This document shows positions 9,188-17,736 of a DNA stretch of 64,000 nucleotides, one piece after another. This DNA is from Desulfovibrio aminophilus (GTDB taxonomy: Bacteria; Desulfobacterota; Desulfovibrionia; Desulfovibrionales; Desulfovibrionaceae). The DNA lies in NCBI RefSeq assembly GCF_023660105.1, contig NZ_JAMHGA010000007.1, positions 23,591 to 87,590 on the forward strand. Reading direction: 5' to 3'. Position numbers and translations under genes: made by a program. Within the stretch, counting starts at the first letter, position 1. Each line of letters opens with the position of its first letter. The notes under the pieces were generated by a model. That model had not been told where the DNA came from, did not search any database, and saw only the letters and a list, made by a program, of their open reading frames with translations.

Positions 9188-9619
9188 TCAGCCTCCGATG
9201 ACGACCCGGCTCTCGTCCACGGCCGGGAACCGCCGCTTGTCGTTCTCGCCCGCGTAGGGGCCCTGCTTGACCTCGATGAGCTCGGACTCCTCCAGCATGG
9301 CGAAGCCGTGGCCGCCGCCGCAGAGCAGGATCACGTCGCCGGGAAGGAGCACGCGGCTCTCCAGGTAGGCGTCGCCGTCCTGGTAGAAGTCCACGCGGAC
9401 CTTGCCGCTCTTCACGAAGAGCACCTCGTGGGTGAAGTGGACCTCGCGGGGCGCGGGGTTGTGCACGTGCGGGGGGATGGCGTGGCCCTTGCCGCGCTTC
9501 ATGTAGGCCAGCTGCTGGGAGAACTCCGGCGGGGTGAAGAATTCGATGCCGTCCTTGCGGAAACCGGTCCGCAGGATGATGCCCAGGGTCTCGTTGTTCC
9601 AGGTGATCCGTTCGATCAT
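9188..9619 (-). CDS. cupin-domain protein, 143 aa
   Basis: A compact single cupin barrel. Metal- or sugar-binding candidates are in PPHVHNPAPREVHFTHEVLF (residues 49-68), corresponding to cupin motif 1, and in PGDVILLCGGGHGF, corresponding to motif 2. Similar small cupins in glycan loci are sugar isomerases, epimerases or WxcM-like regulators. The ATG at 9619 begins one base after the stop of the upstream glycosyltransferase-like gene, so they form a tight operon with degT. The exact reaction is unknown. Confidence 0.78.
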   Translation of the reverse strand: MIERITWNNETLGIILRTGFRKDGIEFFTPPEFSQQLAYMKRGKGHAIPPHVHNPAPREVHFTHEVLFVKSGKVRVDFYQDGDAYLESRVLLPGDVILLCGGGHGFAMLEESELIEVKQGPYAGENDKRRFPAVDESRVVIGG

Positions 9620-9620
9620 C

Positions 9621-10685
9621 TCAGTTTCCTTCCCCAAACATGCGGTCGAGGCCGGCGGCCATTTCCGCGGCCTCGCGCCGGAAAAACTCCAGGGCGCGCC
9701 GCCCCATGTCCGCGCCGTCGCGCTCCAGCCGCTCCCGGGCTCCGGGCTCCAGCAGGCCGCAGCCCAGGCCCTCGCGGTCCACGAGCCCGGCGATGGAGAC
9801 GTTGTCGTTGCACAGCACGGGCTTGCCGTGGCGGCAGATCCAGTAGAGCTTGCCCGAGGCCCGGCCGCAATGCCGATGGTTGTAGCTCCCGTTGTAGTAA
9901 CTGACAACTCCGCCCCCGCAGTGGGCGTAAATCCAGCGGATTCGCGGCCCGCTCAGGAAATCCGTGTTCAGGACCACTTCGGCCCGGCCGCGGACGGCAT
10001 CGCGCAGCCGCTCCAGTTCCCGGCCGCCCCAGCCGTTGACCAGCAGGGTCCAGGAGGGGAAGCCGCGCAGGAAGGCCTCCACGCTCTCCAACGTGGCGTG
10101 CTCGGGCTGGATGGAGCCGCTGAGCACCAGGGTGCGCGACCAGTCCGCGATGCCGGGAATGCCCGGGTCCTCCTGGCCGTAGTCCACGTCCGGCAGGCTG
10201 GCGTTGGGCAGGAGCAGGGCGTCGCCGAAGGCGAGGCCGGTGGCCTGCTCGTAGCCGCGCAGGCGGTCCTCGTCCTGGATCACGAGCCGGGCCCTGGCGG
10301 CGCGGAAGGCGCGCTCCAGGTCCGCCGCGTCGATCCGGCCGGGGTCGGGGATTTCGGTGGAGTAGAGATAGACCCGCGCGCCCAGGCTCGCGGCGGCGGC
10401 CGCCCCGCTCAGGAAGGACTTCTCGTCGAAGAAGACCGCGAAGCGCGGTCCCGGGCCGTCCAGGGCCTCCCGGAGCAGGGTCGGGACGTGGGCCGCGTCC
10501 GGGGAGCGGAACAGGTGCAGGTCCTCGAAGACCGCCTCGCTGGGATAGCGCCGGGCGATGAAGTCCAGCAGCTCCGGCCCCACCAGGCGCGGCTCCAGGC
10601 CATTGCGTTTCAGGTGCAGGGCGAAGGTGATCACGGGGTCGGACAGGGACCACCAGGGAAATTGGGCGACGAGGGCGGCGGGCAT
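9621..10685 (-). CDS. glycosyltransferase-like protein, 354 aa
   Basis: The sequence has a GT-B flavour: a Rossmann-type N-terminus, RTLVLSGSIQPEH in the linker region, and a C-terminal half ending with a GKLYWICRHGKPVLCNDN donor-site-like segment. I do not recognise a precise family. The frame extends 75 codons upstream of the chosen ATG at 10685, but that extension is low-complexity Arg/Pro/Ser and overlaps the divergent gene's promoter region, so MPAALVAQF is preferred. It is first in a minus-strand operon with the cupin, DegT and methyltransferase genes. Confidence 0.6.
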   Translation of the reverse strand: MPAALVAQFPWWSLSDPVITFALHLKRNGLEPRLVGPELLDFIARRYPSEAVFEDLHLFRSPDAAHVPTLLREALDGPGPRFAVFFDEKSFLSGAAAAASLGARVYLYSTEIPDPGRIDAADLERAFRAARARLVIQDEDRLRGYEQATGLAFGDALLLPNASLPDVDYGQEDPGIPGIADWSRTLVLSGSIQPEHATLESVEAFLRGFPSWTLLVNGWGGRELERLRDAVRGRAEVVLNTDFLSGPRIRWIYAHCGGGVVSYYNGSYNHRHCGRASGKLYWICRHGKPVLCNDNVSIAGLVDREGLGCGLLEPGARERLERDGADMGRRALEFFRREAAEMAAGLDRMFGEGN

Positions 10686-10743
10686 GGGAGTCGGGAATCC
10701 CCCTGTGCGGACGTTTTCTTGACGGCGCGAGTGCTGTCGGTCG

Positions 10744-10752
10744 ATTGTAGCA
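10744..10752 (-). promoter_or_regulatory. possible extended -10 promoter for the 10685-7316 operon
   Basis: On the minus strand TGCTACAAT combines a TGn extension with a -10 box that matches TATAAT at five of six positions. It lies about 60 bases upstream of the ATG at 10685. No convincing -35 is present, which is acceptable for extended -10 promoters. The weak point is the short consensus. Confidence 0.35.
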
Positions 10753-10854
10753 AGTGTCGCGCCAGAGCCTCGGCTCGGCTGGACTTTTCCGGCCTGCCCG
10801 GACATTATGGGATGCCCTGGAGCAAAGGCAACCGGAAAAGGAGGGGCCCGGCGC

Positions 10855-11607
10855 ATGGCGCGGATGCTCAACTTGGGATGCGGCAGGCGGTTCCACCCGG
10901 ACTGGGTCAACGTGGATTTCCGCTCCAGCGGTCCCGGCGTGCTGGCCTGCGACCTCTCGCGCGGCCTCTGCTTCGCGGATCAGAGCTTCGACGTGGTCTA
11001 CCACTCCCACGTGCTCGAACACTTTCCCAAACCCCAGGCCCCCGGCTTTTTGCGGGAATGCCTGCGCGTGCTCCGGCCCGGCGGCGTGCTGCGCTGCGCC
11101 GTGCCGGACCTGGAAACCATCGCCCGGCTCTATCTCCGGCTCCTGGAGGGCGCGTCGGCCGGGGATTCCACCAGCCGCGAGCGCTACGAGTGGATCATGC
11201 TCGAACTCCTCGACCAGATGGTCCGCGAGCGCTCGGGCGGGGAGATGCTGGCCCACTGGAAGCGCGAGCCCATGCCCGCCGAGGATTTCGTGATCGAACG
11301 CGTGGGTTCGGAGGTGCGCCGGGCCCTGGCGGCCGTGCGCGCGGCCAAGCGCGCCGCCCCGGCGGCCTGGACCCGGCCCACTGCGGCCGAGATCGGCGCG
11401 TTCCGGCTCTCGGGTGAGGCGCACCACTGGATGTACGACCGCTATTCCCTGGCCCGGCTCCTGGAGGAGGCGGGCTTCAAGGAGCCCCGGGTCCGCCGGG
11501 CCGACGAATCCGCGATCCCGGGGTTCAACGCCTTTCTCCTGGACATCGAGGCCGACGGCTCCACCCGCAAGCCCGACTCTCTGTTCATGGAGGCGTTCCG
11601 GCCATGA
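10855..11607 (+). CDS. SAM-dependent methyltransferase, 250 aa
   Basis: MLNLGCGRRFHPDWVNVDF gives motif I directly at the N-terminus, and VVYHSHVLEHFPK with LRVLRPGGVLRCAVPD matches the UbiE/Methyltransf_11 layout. The ATG at 10855 is chosen over an upstream in-frame ATG at 10807 because AAGGAGGGG ends 8 bases before it. A weak promoter (TGGACT, 17-base spacer, CATTAT) lies just upstream. It overlaps the following gene by four bases (ATGA). The substrate is unknown, probably a glycan. Confidence 0.82.
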   Translation: MARMLNLGCGRRFHPDWVNVDFRSSGPGVLACDLSRGLCFADQSFDVVYHSHVLEHFPKPQAPGFLRECLRVLRPGGVLRCAVPDLETIARLYLRLLEGASAGDSTSRERYEWIMLELLDQMVRERSGGEMLAHWKREPMPAEDFVIERVGSEVRRALAAVRAAKRAAPAAWTRPTAAEIGAFRLSGEAHHWMYDRYSLARLLEEAGFKEPRVRRADESAIPGFNAFLLDIEADGSTRKPDSLFMEAFRP

Positions 11608-13010
11608 ACGAGCTTCCCCGCATCGAACATTTCTGGATCGTGGAGGACGAACCGGCCGCCGCCATGGCCGCCCTGGGGCTGTCGCCGGAGCACGTGGCGG
11701 CCTGCGGCCGGGACGACGCCTCGGCCGAGGCCGGGCGTCTGGCCGCCCTGGGGCTGCCCGCGCCGGAGTTCGATCCGCGCCTGCCCGTGTTCCAGCAGGC
11801 GGCCCTGGCCGCCGGGGCCGTGACCGCGCCCTGCCCCTGGTGCGGCCGCCCCACGGCCTCGCGCGAGTCCTACTGCGTGTTCATCAACGCCTTCGACCAG
11901 CCGGTGTTCTACCGCTTCCAGTGTTGCGGCGAGTTCTTCCTCCTGGCGGCCAAGTCGCCCCAGGCCAAGATGGCGCTCTGGCTCCCCCGGGAGCGGGCCC
12001 TGGCCAGCTTCATCGAATACCGGCGCGCTCCGCACAACCACGACTACTACGGCCCGGGAAACTTCCAGGAGTGGTTCAAGCTCTATGCCACCCTGGCGGA
12101 GCGCGAGGCCGGGCTCGTGGAGGCCTACCGCGCGGCCGGGGGCGGGTCGCGCGCGGCCCTGGCCTGCGGCTTCGTCTTCAACCACGGCCACCACGTGAAC
12201 GACGAAATCTCGGCCCTGCACTGGCTGGCCGGACGCGGCGGGCTTCGAAACCTGCCCCTGCTGGTCGGGCCCTTCGACTTCTTCCAGCTGGCGGACCTGT
12301 TCCCGGGCGAACTGGCCTCCGAGCCCCTGCGCGTCCCGGCCACGGGCCGGGAGACCCCGCCGGAGCTGTTCCGCCGGGTCCTCTCCGAAGGTCTGTTCGC
12401 CACCCGGCTGTCCTACCTCGGGCCGTTCCAGGAGGAGGCGGCCGCGCGGCTGCTGGCGTCGGCCCGACGGAAATGCGCGTCCGCGTTCCTGGCCCGGGTG
12501 GAGGAGTCGCGCCGCCACCGCCCCCTGGTCTGGATCACCCTGCGCAGCCACAATCGCGCTTGGCGCTCCCAGGCCGACGGCCTGGCCCAGGTCTGCAACG
12601 CCCTGGCCCGGGAGCATCCCGGCCTGGGGGTGGTTTTCGACGGACTGGAGCGGGAGCGGTCGGTGCTGGGGGACATCCTGCCCCGGCTGGAGCCCGGGGT
12701 CGCGGCCTACGATGGGCTGGGCACCACGGTCTTCGAGGCCCTGGCCTGGGCCTCGGCCACGGATTTCTTCATCGCGCCCCACGCCAACGGCACCATCTTC
12801 ACGAGCATCGCCAACAAGCCCGGGGTGGCCCATTCGCACGAGGAGTGGGCCTTCCGCGAACCCTACTGCATCAGCCGCCGCGAGAACTGCGCCCTGGCCC
12901 TGCCCGTGACCGGGCGGACCATCCACGAGCCGGGCAAGGACGCCTTCGCCTCGGATTACGAACTGGATTGGCGCGAGGTGTTGGACGCGGCGCGTCGCCT
13001 CTGCGGCTGA
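11604..13010 (+). CDS. uncharacterised protein with Cys-rich centre and GT61-like C-terminus, 468 aa
   Basis: I cannot name the family. Residues near 72-110 contain CPWCG followed about 30 residues later by QCCGEFF, a possible zinc site. The C-terminal third has DGLGTTVFEALAWASATDFF, then IAPHANGTIFTSIANKPGV. This resembles the acceptor and donor region of GT61/DUF563 glycosyltransferases, where a His in a similar context lies at the active site. It is translationally coupled to the upstream methyltransferase (ATGA) and ends 1 base from a convergent gene. A modified glycosyltransferase is the best guess. Confidence 0.5.
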   Translation: MNELPRIEHFWIVEDEPAAAMAALGLSPEHVAACGRDDASAEAGRLAALGLPAPEFDPRLPVFQQAALAAGAVTAPCPWCGRPTASRESYCVFINAFDQPVFYRFQCCGEFFLLAAKSPQAKMALWLPRERALASFIEYRRAPHNHDYYGPGNFQEWFKLYATLAEREAGLVEAYRAAGGGSRAALACGFVFNHGHHVNDEISALHWLAGRGGLRNLPLLVGPFDFFQLADLFPGELASEPLRVPATGRETPPELFRRVLSEGLFATRLSYLGPFQEEAAARLLASARRKCASAFLARVEESRRHRPLVWITLRSHNRAWRSQADGLAQVCNALAREHPGLGVVFDGLERERSVLGDILPRLEPGVAAYDGLGTTVFEALAWASATDFFIAPHANGTIFTSIANKPGVAHSHEEWAFREPYCISRRENCALALPVTGRTIHEPGKDAFASDYELDWREVLDAARRLCG

Positions 13011-13011
13011 A

Positions 13012-13872
13012 TCAGGCCGCGATCCGCTCGCAGCGCAGCAGGAAGAGGCAGTAGACGAGCTGCCCCGGGTGGCGGCGCATGAGCTCCGCGGCCTCGGGGA
13101 AGAAGAGCACCCGTCCCGACAGCGTGGCGGGCAGCCGGTCCCAGACCCGCTCCATGAACGCGGCCGGGGAATAGTGCCGGGCGAAGGGCTCCTTCCAGGG
13201 GTCGTCGCGCCAGACGCGGTCCGCGCCGGGGTCGATAACCACTCGCTCCTGGTCGCAGTGCGGGCTGGTGACGTTGAAGTGGGTGTCTTCCAGGTAGAGC
13301 GGGGCGACGACCAGGCTGCCGCCGGGCCGCAGGATGCGCGCGGCCTCGGCCAGGAAGCGGGTGTCCGCGTCGCCCATGAAGCATTCGTAGGCGCAGTGCA
13401 GGGTGAGGGAGTCGGCGAAGCCGTCCGGCAGGCCGGTGGCCGTGGCGTCCGCGCCGATGCGCCTGCCCGCCACTCCCGGCGGGTAGGAGAGGTCCAGGCA
13501 GTAGGCCTCCACGCCCCGGGCGCCCAGGGCCCCGGCATAGGGGCTTCCGGCGGCGGCCACGTCCACCGCCACCTCTCCGGCCGTCGGCCGGGCCTCCCGG
13601 TTGGTCAGGTAGTGCTCCAGGCACTTCTCCAGGGCATACTGCCCATACGGCCGATAGAAATCCGCGACCTCGCGGAAGTCGTCCAGCCAGCGCTCGAAGT
13701 CCGCCGCGTCGATTCGGCTGTCCTCCACCCGGGCTCCCAGGGACGCCAGTTCGTCGCGCACGGCCCGGAACAGGGCCACGTTGCCCACCGGGTCCTGGAG
13801 GTGGTCGCGGAAGGACTGCCGCAGCCGGGGCGGACTCGCCTCGAAGGCGCGCAGCTGTTTTTCGATGCTCAT
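13012..13872 (-). CDS. SAM-dependent methyltransferase family protein, 286 aa
   Basis: A class I fold is recognisable from VAVDVAAAGSPYAGALG (motif I position, with degenerate glycines), then YCLDLSYPPGV, and from EAARILRPGGSLVVAPLYLED (post-I strand and motif III). The SAM-binding glycine motif is poorer than in the neighbours, so activity is less sure. The ATG at 13872 overlaps the upstream methyltransferase stop (ATGA), and the longer in-frame extension upstream is the shadow of that gene. It is last in a minus-strand run from 17642. Confidence 0.72.
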   Translation of the reverse strand: MSIEKQLRAFEASPPRLRQSFRDHLQDPVGNVALFRAVRDELASLGARVEDSRIDAADFERWLDDFREVADFYRPYGQYALEKCLEHYLTNREARPTAGEVAVDVAAAGSPYAGALGARGVEAYCLDLSYPPGVAGRRIGADATATGLPDGFADSLTLHCAYECFMGDADTRFLAEAARILRPGGSLVVAPLYLEDTHFNVTSPHCDQERVVIDPGADRVWRDDPWKEPFARHYSPAAFMERVWDRLPATLSGRVLFFPEAAELMRRHPGQLVYCLFLLRCERIAA

Positions 13873-14924
13873 GCGTTCTTCCCGCAGAGGGCGAACCAGC
13901 TGCTGGTGGGGGTCAGGCGGCGCAGCAGGCCGGGCCGGGGCGCGGGGCGCTCCAGCTCCGCCGGGTCGAAGGTCTCGTTCTCCATGCTGAAGACCGTGAA
14001 CCCGGCCTCGGCCAGGAGGCGCAGCAGTTCGCGCCGGTCGAATTCGGTGTGGAAGAATGTCTCGCCGTCCCAGCTGGCGGTGATGAGCCTGCGACGGCGG
14101 GTGGAAGGCCACAGGCGGCCCAGGAAATATTCCAGGTGGGAGCGCGCGCTGGAGCGGTCCAGATAGGCCCGGTTGGGCGTGTCGAGCATGAGCAGTCCGC
14201 CCGGCTTGAGCACGCGGGCGGCCTCCCGGAGCCCGCCCAGGGGATCGAAGAGGTGCTCCAGGATGTCGGTGTAGTTGACCACCTCGAAGCTCGCGTCCGG
14301 GTAGGGCAGGGCCAGGGCGTTGGCCAGCTGGGCGTGGCCGTGGTCCAGGAACTCCTCCACGTAGGAGCGCACCGCGTCCACGCCGTGGTTCACGAATCCG
14401 GCCTCGGCGTACTCGATGGGAATGCCGTCGTTGCAGCGCCCGCCGCAGCCCACGTGCAGGACGAGGCCGCCGGAACTCCGGGGCCGGACGCGGCGCATGA
14501 TCTTGCGGGCCTTCACCCGGACCTCGCGGCGCTGGTGCTCGTAGTCCGGGGAGGTCTCGTCGTCCTTCATGAACTCGGCCCGGCCCCGCTCGCAGCAGCC
14601 CGCCCGGAGCACGGTCCGCCGGAGGCGCTCCAGGTCGCGTTCCCAGTCCGCGTTGAAGGCCGCCCGGCCGAACAGACGATCCCAGGCCGTCGCGCGCGGC
14701 GGCTCCAGCCGGAGCAGCCGTTCGCGCGGGTAGGACAGGTGCTCCAGGTCCGGCGGATAGGCCGTGGGCGCGCGGTCCTCCACGAACAGGTCGTGGTAGC
14801 GGCCCAGGCTCGGGTAGACCCGGCCGCAGGCGGCGCAGGCCAGGGCCCCGTCCCCGCCGTCGGCCAGCCCGCCCAGGCAGGCCGGGCAGCGCAGCAGGGT
14901 GCGGTCGTTGGCGGCCGGGCTCAT
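13869..14924 (-). CDS. methyltransferase with N-terminal Trm112-like zinc ribbon, 351 aa
   Basis: Residues 12-42 contain CPAC and CAAC followed by GRVYPSLGRYHDLF, the Trm112-type zinc ribbon, here at the N-terminus. The class I methyltransferase follows: VLHVGCGGRCNDGIPIEY near residue 150, and then NYTDILEHLFDPLGGLREAA and VLKPGGLLMLDTPNRA. This order (ribbon first) is the reverse of the gene at 2016. It is coupled by ATGA overlaps to a glycosyltransferase upstream and another methyltransferase downstream. Confidence 0.82.
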   Translation of the reverse strand: MSPAANDRTLLRCPACLGGLADGGDGALACAACGRVYPSLGRYHDLFVEDRAPTAYPPDLEHLSYPRERLLRLEPPRATAWDRLFGRAAFNADWERDLERLRRTVLRAGCCERGRAEFMKDDETSPDYEHQRREVRVKARKIMRRVRPRSSGGLVLHVGCGGRCNDGIPIEYAEAGFVNHGVDAVRSYVEEFLDHGHAQLANALALPYPDASFEVVNYTDILEHLFDPLGGLREAARVLKPGGLLMLDTPNRAYLDRSSARSHLEYFLGRLWPSTRRRRLITASWDGETFFHTEFDRRELLRLLAEAGFTVFSMENETFDPAELERPAPRPGLLRRLTPTSSWFALCGKNA

Positions 14925-15919
14925 GCCTCGGCCTCCAGGCGGGGCAGGGCGTAGTCGAAATAGTCCTTTCGCAGCACCCAGTCGAGCAGCGCGGGGCTGT
15001 GGGACACGGCCGCGTTGTGGAACAGGTAGCCCTCGGCGTAGCCCTGGTGGATGTGGGCCAGCTCCGGCTCCTCGCGGCCCGGGCCGTGGTGGGCGGCGAG
15101 ACTTCGGCTGAGGAGCTCCCCGGCGGCGGGCGGCGTGGGAACCGCGCCCAGGCGGCGGATGGCCGTGTAGGAGTCGCACACGCCCTGGTAGAAGAAGCGG
15201 GCGCGGAAGGCGTCCAGGGTCAGCCGCGGGGCCGGGATGCAGTGTTGCACCAGGGCCTTGGGCTCGTAGACGCAGAGGTGGCCCTGCTCGGCGATCTTCA
15301 GTGACAGGCCGGTCTCGCCGTCGCCCTGGAAATGCTGGAGCCGGGTCGGGATGCAGTCGGGGTGGAAGCCGCCCAGGTCGAAAAGGGTCCGGCGGCGCAC
15401 GGCGTAGTTCAGGCCCCAGACGAAGTGCGGCTCCACCAGACGGCGTTCTTCGCCCATGTGGATCAGGCTCAGGGCCGGGCAGCTGGAGCCCCAGGGGTCC
15501 TCGCGCTGGAAATGGGCGAACCAGGGCGGCGGCTCCACGGCGAAGCGGCCCACGCTGGGGCCTCCGGCCAGGTGCACGCGCGGATCGTCGAAGGCCCCGG
15601 CCAGGGCCGAGAGCCAGCCCGGTTCGGCCAGGATGTCGTCGTCCACGAAGACGAGCAGGTCGCCCTTGGCCTCCAGGGCCCCCCGGTGCCGCCCGGAGAG
15701 CAGGCCGGGCTCGGGCTCGAGCAGGGAGCGGAAATTGGCGATGCCGGATTCGCGCATGGCCTGTTCCGAGAGGGCGGCGGTGGCGTCGGTGGAGCCGTTG
15801 TCCACCACCAGGACCTCGAAGGACTCGGCCGGGAAGTCCTGGCGGGCCAGGGACTCCAGGCATCCGGCCAGGAGCGCGGCCCGGTTCAGGGTCGGCACGA
15901 TGACGCTGACGGCGATCAT
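14921..15919 (-). CDS. GT2-family glycosyltransferase, 332 aa
   Basis: The N-terminus MIAVSVIVPTLNRAALLAGC and VVDNGSTDAT are the GT-A nucleotide-binding signature. LLVFVDDDILAEPGWL carries the metal-binding DxD equivalent (VDDD, about residues 91-94). The middle region with HFQGDGETGLSLKI gives the GT2 catalytic Asp/Glu region (G-D-G-E-T). It overlaps the epimerase stop at 15916 and the downstream methyltransferase. It should add one sugar of the surface glycan. Confidence 0.88.
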   Translation of the reverse strand: MIAVSVIVPTLNRAALLAGCLESLARQDFPAESFEVLVVDNGSTDATAALSEQAMRESGIANFRSLLEPEPGLLSGRHRGALEAKGDLLVFVDDDILAEPGWLSALAGAFDDPRVHLAGGPSVGRFAVEPPPWFAHFQREDPWGSSCPALSLIHMGEERRLVEPHFVWGLNYAVRRRTLFDLGGFHPDCIPTRLQHFQGDGETGLSLKIAEQGHLCVYEPKALVQHCIPAPRLTLDAFRARFFYQGVCDSYTAIRRLGAVPTPPAAGELLSRSLAAHHGPGREEPELAHIHQGYAEGYLFHNAAVSHSPALLDWVLRKDYFDYALPRLEAEA

Positions 15920-16830
15920 GCGGGTTCCTCGGCGAAGGAGGCCACCACCTCGGGCAGTTCCGCCAGCGGGTCGTCCGGCGGCTCGATGCCGAGCAGGTCG
16001 CGCATGCGCCGCGTGTCGGCCACGAAGCGGACCACCTCGGGCCCGCGCGGCGGCAAAATGCTCGTCTCCACCCGGCGGTCCGGCAGGCAGGCGGCCACGC
16101 GCCCGGCCAGCTCGCGCAGGCTGGTTCCCCGGCCCGAGCCGATGTTCACCGGCCCGTCCAGATCGAGTTGGGCGGCGCGCAGCAGGGCTTCGCAGGTCAG
16201 GCCCACGGGCACGAAGTCGATGACCTGCCCGCCGCCGTAGATGAGCAGGGGCTCGTCGGAGAGGGCCCGGGAGCAGAACAGCGGGATGACCCGGTCCTTG
16301 TCGCCCGGGCCGTAGACGTTGGCCATGCGCACCACCGAGACGCCCAGGCCCTGGGCCGCGAAGGCGCGGCAGTAGGCCTCGGCGGCCATCTTGCTGGCTC
16401 CGTAGGCGTTCTTCGGGGCCAGGGCCGCGCTTTCCGGGACCGGCAGGTCCTCGGGTTCGCCGTAGACCTCCCGCGAGGAGGCGACAACCACGCGGCGGGC
16501 GTTCGCGGCGGCCTTGAGCACGTTGAAGGTGCCCGCCACGTTGCTGGTGAAGGAGTAGTCGATGTCCGTCACCGAGCCGAGCACGTTGGACTGGGCCGCG
16601 AGATGAAAGACCGTCTCCGCCCCGTCCAGCAGGGCGCGCACGGCCTCGGGGTCGCGGATGTCGCCCCGGCTGAAGCGCACGCGCGGATCGCCGGGCAGGC
16701 AGGTTTCCGGCGGCCCGCCCCGGAACAGGTTGTCCAGGACGCGGACCTCCGTCACCCCGGGCTCGTCCAGCAAGCGGCGGACCAGATGGCGGCCGATGAA
16801 GCCCGTTCCGCCCGTGACCGCGGCGATCAC
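15916..16830 (-). CDS. NAD-dependent sugar epimerase/dehydratase (extended SDR), 304 aa
   Basis: The sequence starts VIAAVTGGTGFIGRHL, with the TGxxGxxG Rossmann motif at residues 6-13. The conserved active-site Tyr-Lys pair is YGASK, and SSREVYGEP contributes the catalytic Ser region. A GTG start at 16830 is chosen because it overlaps the stop of the upstream gene as GTGA and yields a complete SDR N-terminus. UDP-glucose or UDP-GlcNAc epimerase-like function is plausible, but the substrate cannot be read from sequence. Confidence 0.87.
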   Translation of the reverse strand: MIAAVTGGTGFIGRHLVRRLLDEPGVTEVRVLDNLFRGGPPETCLPGDPRVRFSRGDIRDPEAVRALLDGAETVFHLAAQSNVLGSVTDIDYSFTSNVAGTFNVLKAAANARRVVVASSREVYGEPEDLPVPESAALAPKNAYGASKMAAEAYCRAFAAQGLGVSVVRMANVYGPGDKDRVIPLFCSRALSDEPLLIYGGGQVIDFVPVGLTCEALLRAAQLDLDGPVNIGSGRGTSLRELAGRVAACLPDRRVETSILPPRGPEVVRFVADTRRMRDLLGIEPPDDPLAELPEVVASFAEEPA

Positions 16831-17642
16831 GGCCGCCCCCGCGTGGCGGCCCATTCCCGGGCCCGGCGCACCAGGGCGGCGGACTCGTCGTACAGGCGGC
16901 GGTAGGTGCCGGTGTCGTGCAGGTCGCGGGCCCGCTGGTCGTGGCTGCGCACGGAGTAGAGGGTCTTGGGCAGGTGCAGGAAGCGCGCGCCGTTCATGGC
17001 GAAGCGCAGGTAGCATTCGTGGTCGTTGGCGATGTAGCCCTCGTCGTAGAAGCCGAGGCGCTCGTGAAGCTCGCGGCGGTAGAGCTTGGACACGCCGCAG
17101 AGGTACCAGTCGCAGAAGCTGGCGTCGAAACCGTAGTCCGGCAGGCGGAATTCGCGCAGGATGCGCCCGGCGTCGTCCACGATGAACATGTCGGAGTAGA
17201 CGAAGTCCGCCTCGTCCCGGTCCAGGGGCGCGGCCAGGGTCGAGAGCATCTGCGGATGGCAGATGTCGTCGGAGGCCACGTAGGTGCAGTAGTCGCCGGT
17301 GCAGAGCCGGAAGCCCAGGTTGTAGGACGCGCCGTGCCCCAGCCGGGTCTCGTTCTCCACGATGACGAGCGAGCGGCCCTCCTGGGGATAGCGGAAGGCG
17401 CTGGTGCGGACGACCCCGCCCCCGGCGTCGCAGCCCGTGACGTGGCTGACCACGTCCTCGCGCACCGCGCGGGCGAACCCGCGCAGGACCTCGGAGGTGG
17501 CGTCCGGCGAGGGGTCGGCCACCACCACGATCTCCAGGTCCGGGTAGTCCTGGAAGAGGATCGAGTCCAGGCAGGCCCCGAGGTACTCGGCCTGGTTGTA
17601 TGTGGGGACGACGACGGATATCTTCTTCTGCGTTTTGTCCAT
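16827..17642 (-). CDS. GT2-family glycosyltransferase, 271 aa
   Basis: KKISVVVPTYNQAEYLGACL and IVVVADPSPDAT show a GT-A fold. TYVASDDICHPQML has the DD motif at the sugar-nucleotide metal site, and NDHECYLRFAM gives the late acidic motif. It is the first gene of the five-gene minus-strand run (glycosyltransferase, epimerase, glycosyltransferase, two methyltransferases), all joined by four-base overlaps. The 94 bases upstream separate it from a divergent radical SAM gene. Confidence 0.87.
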   Translation of the reverse strand: MDKTQKKISVVVPTYNQAEYLGACLDSILFQDYPDLEIVVVADPSPDATSEVLRGFARAVREDVVSHVTGCDAGGGVVRTSAFRYPQEGRSLVIVENETRLGHGASYNLGFRLCTGDYCTYVASDDICHPQMLSTLAAPLDRDEADFVYSDMFIVDDAGRILREFRLPDYGFDASFCDWYLCGVSKLYRRELHERLGFYDEGYIANDHECYLRFAMNGARFLHLPKTLYSVRSHDQRARDLHDTGTYRRLYDESAALVRRAREWAATRGRP

Positions 17643-17736
17643 GTGCGAGTCCTAACGCGCTTCTGTCGTGATTGCCAGGCGTCGGGGCCCGGGCCGTGTC
17701 GGTCCGGCGACGCGCAGCGGGGTGTTTTCAAGAACG

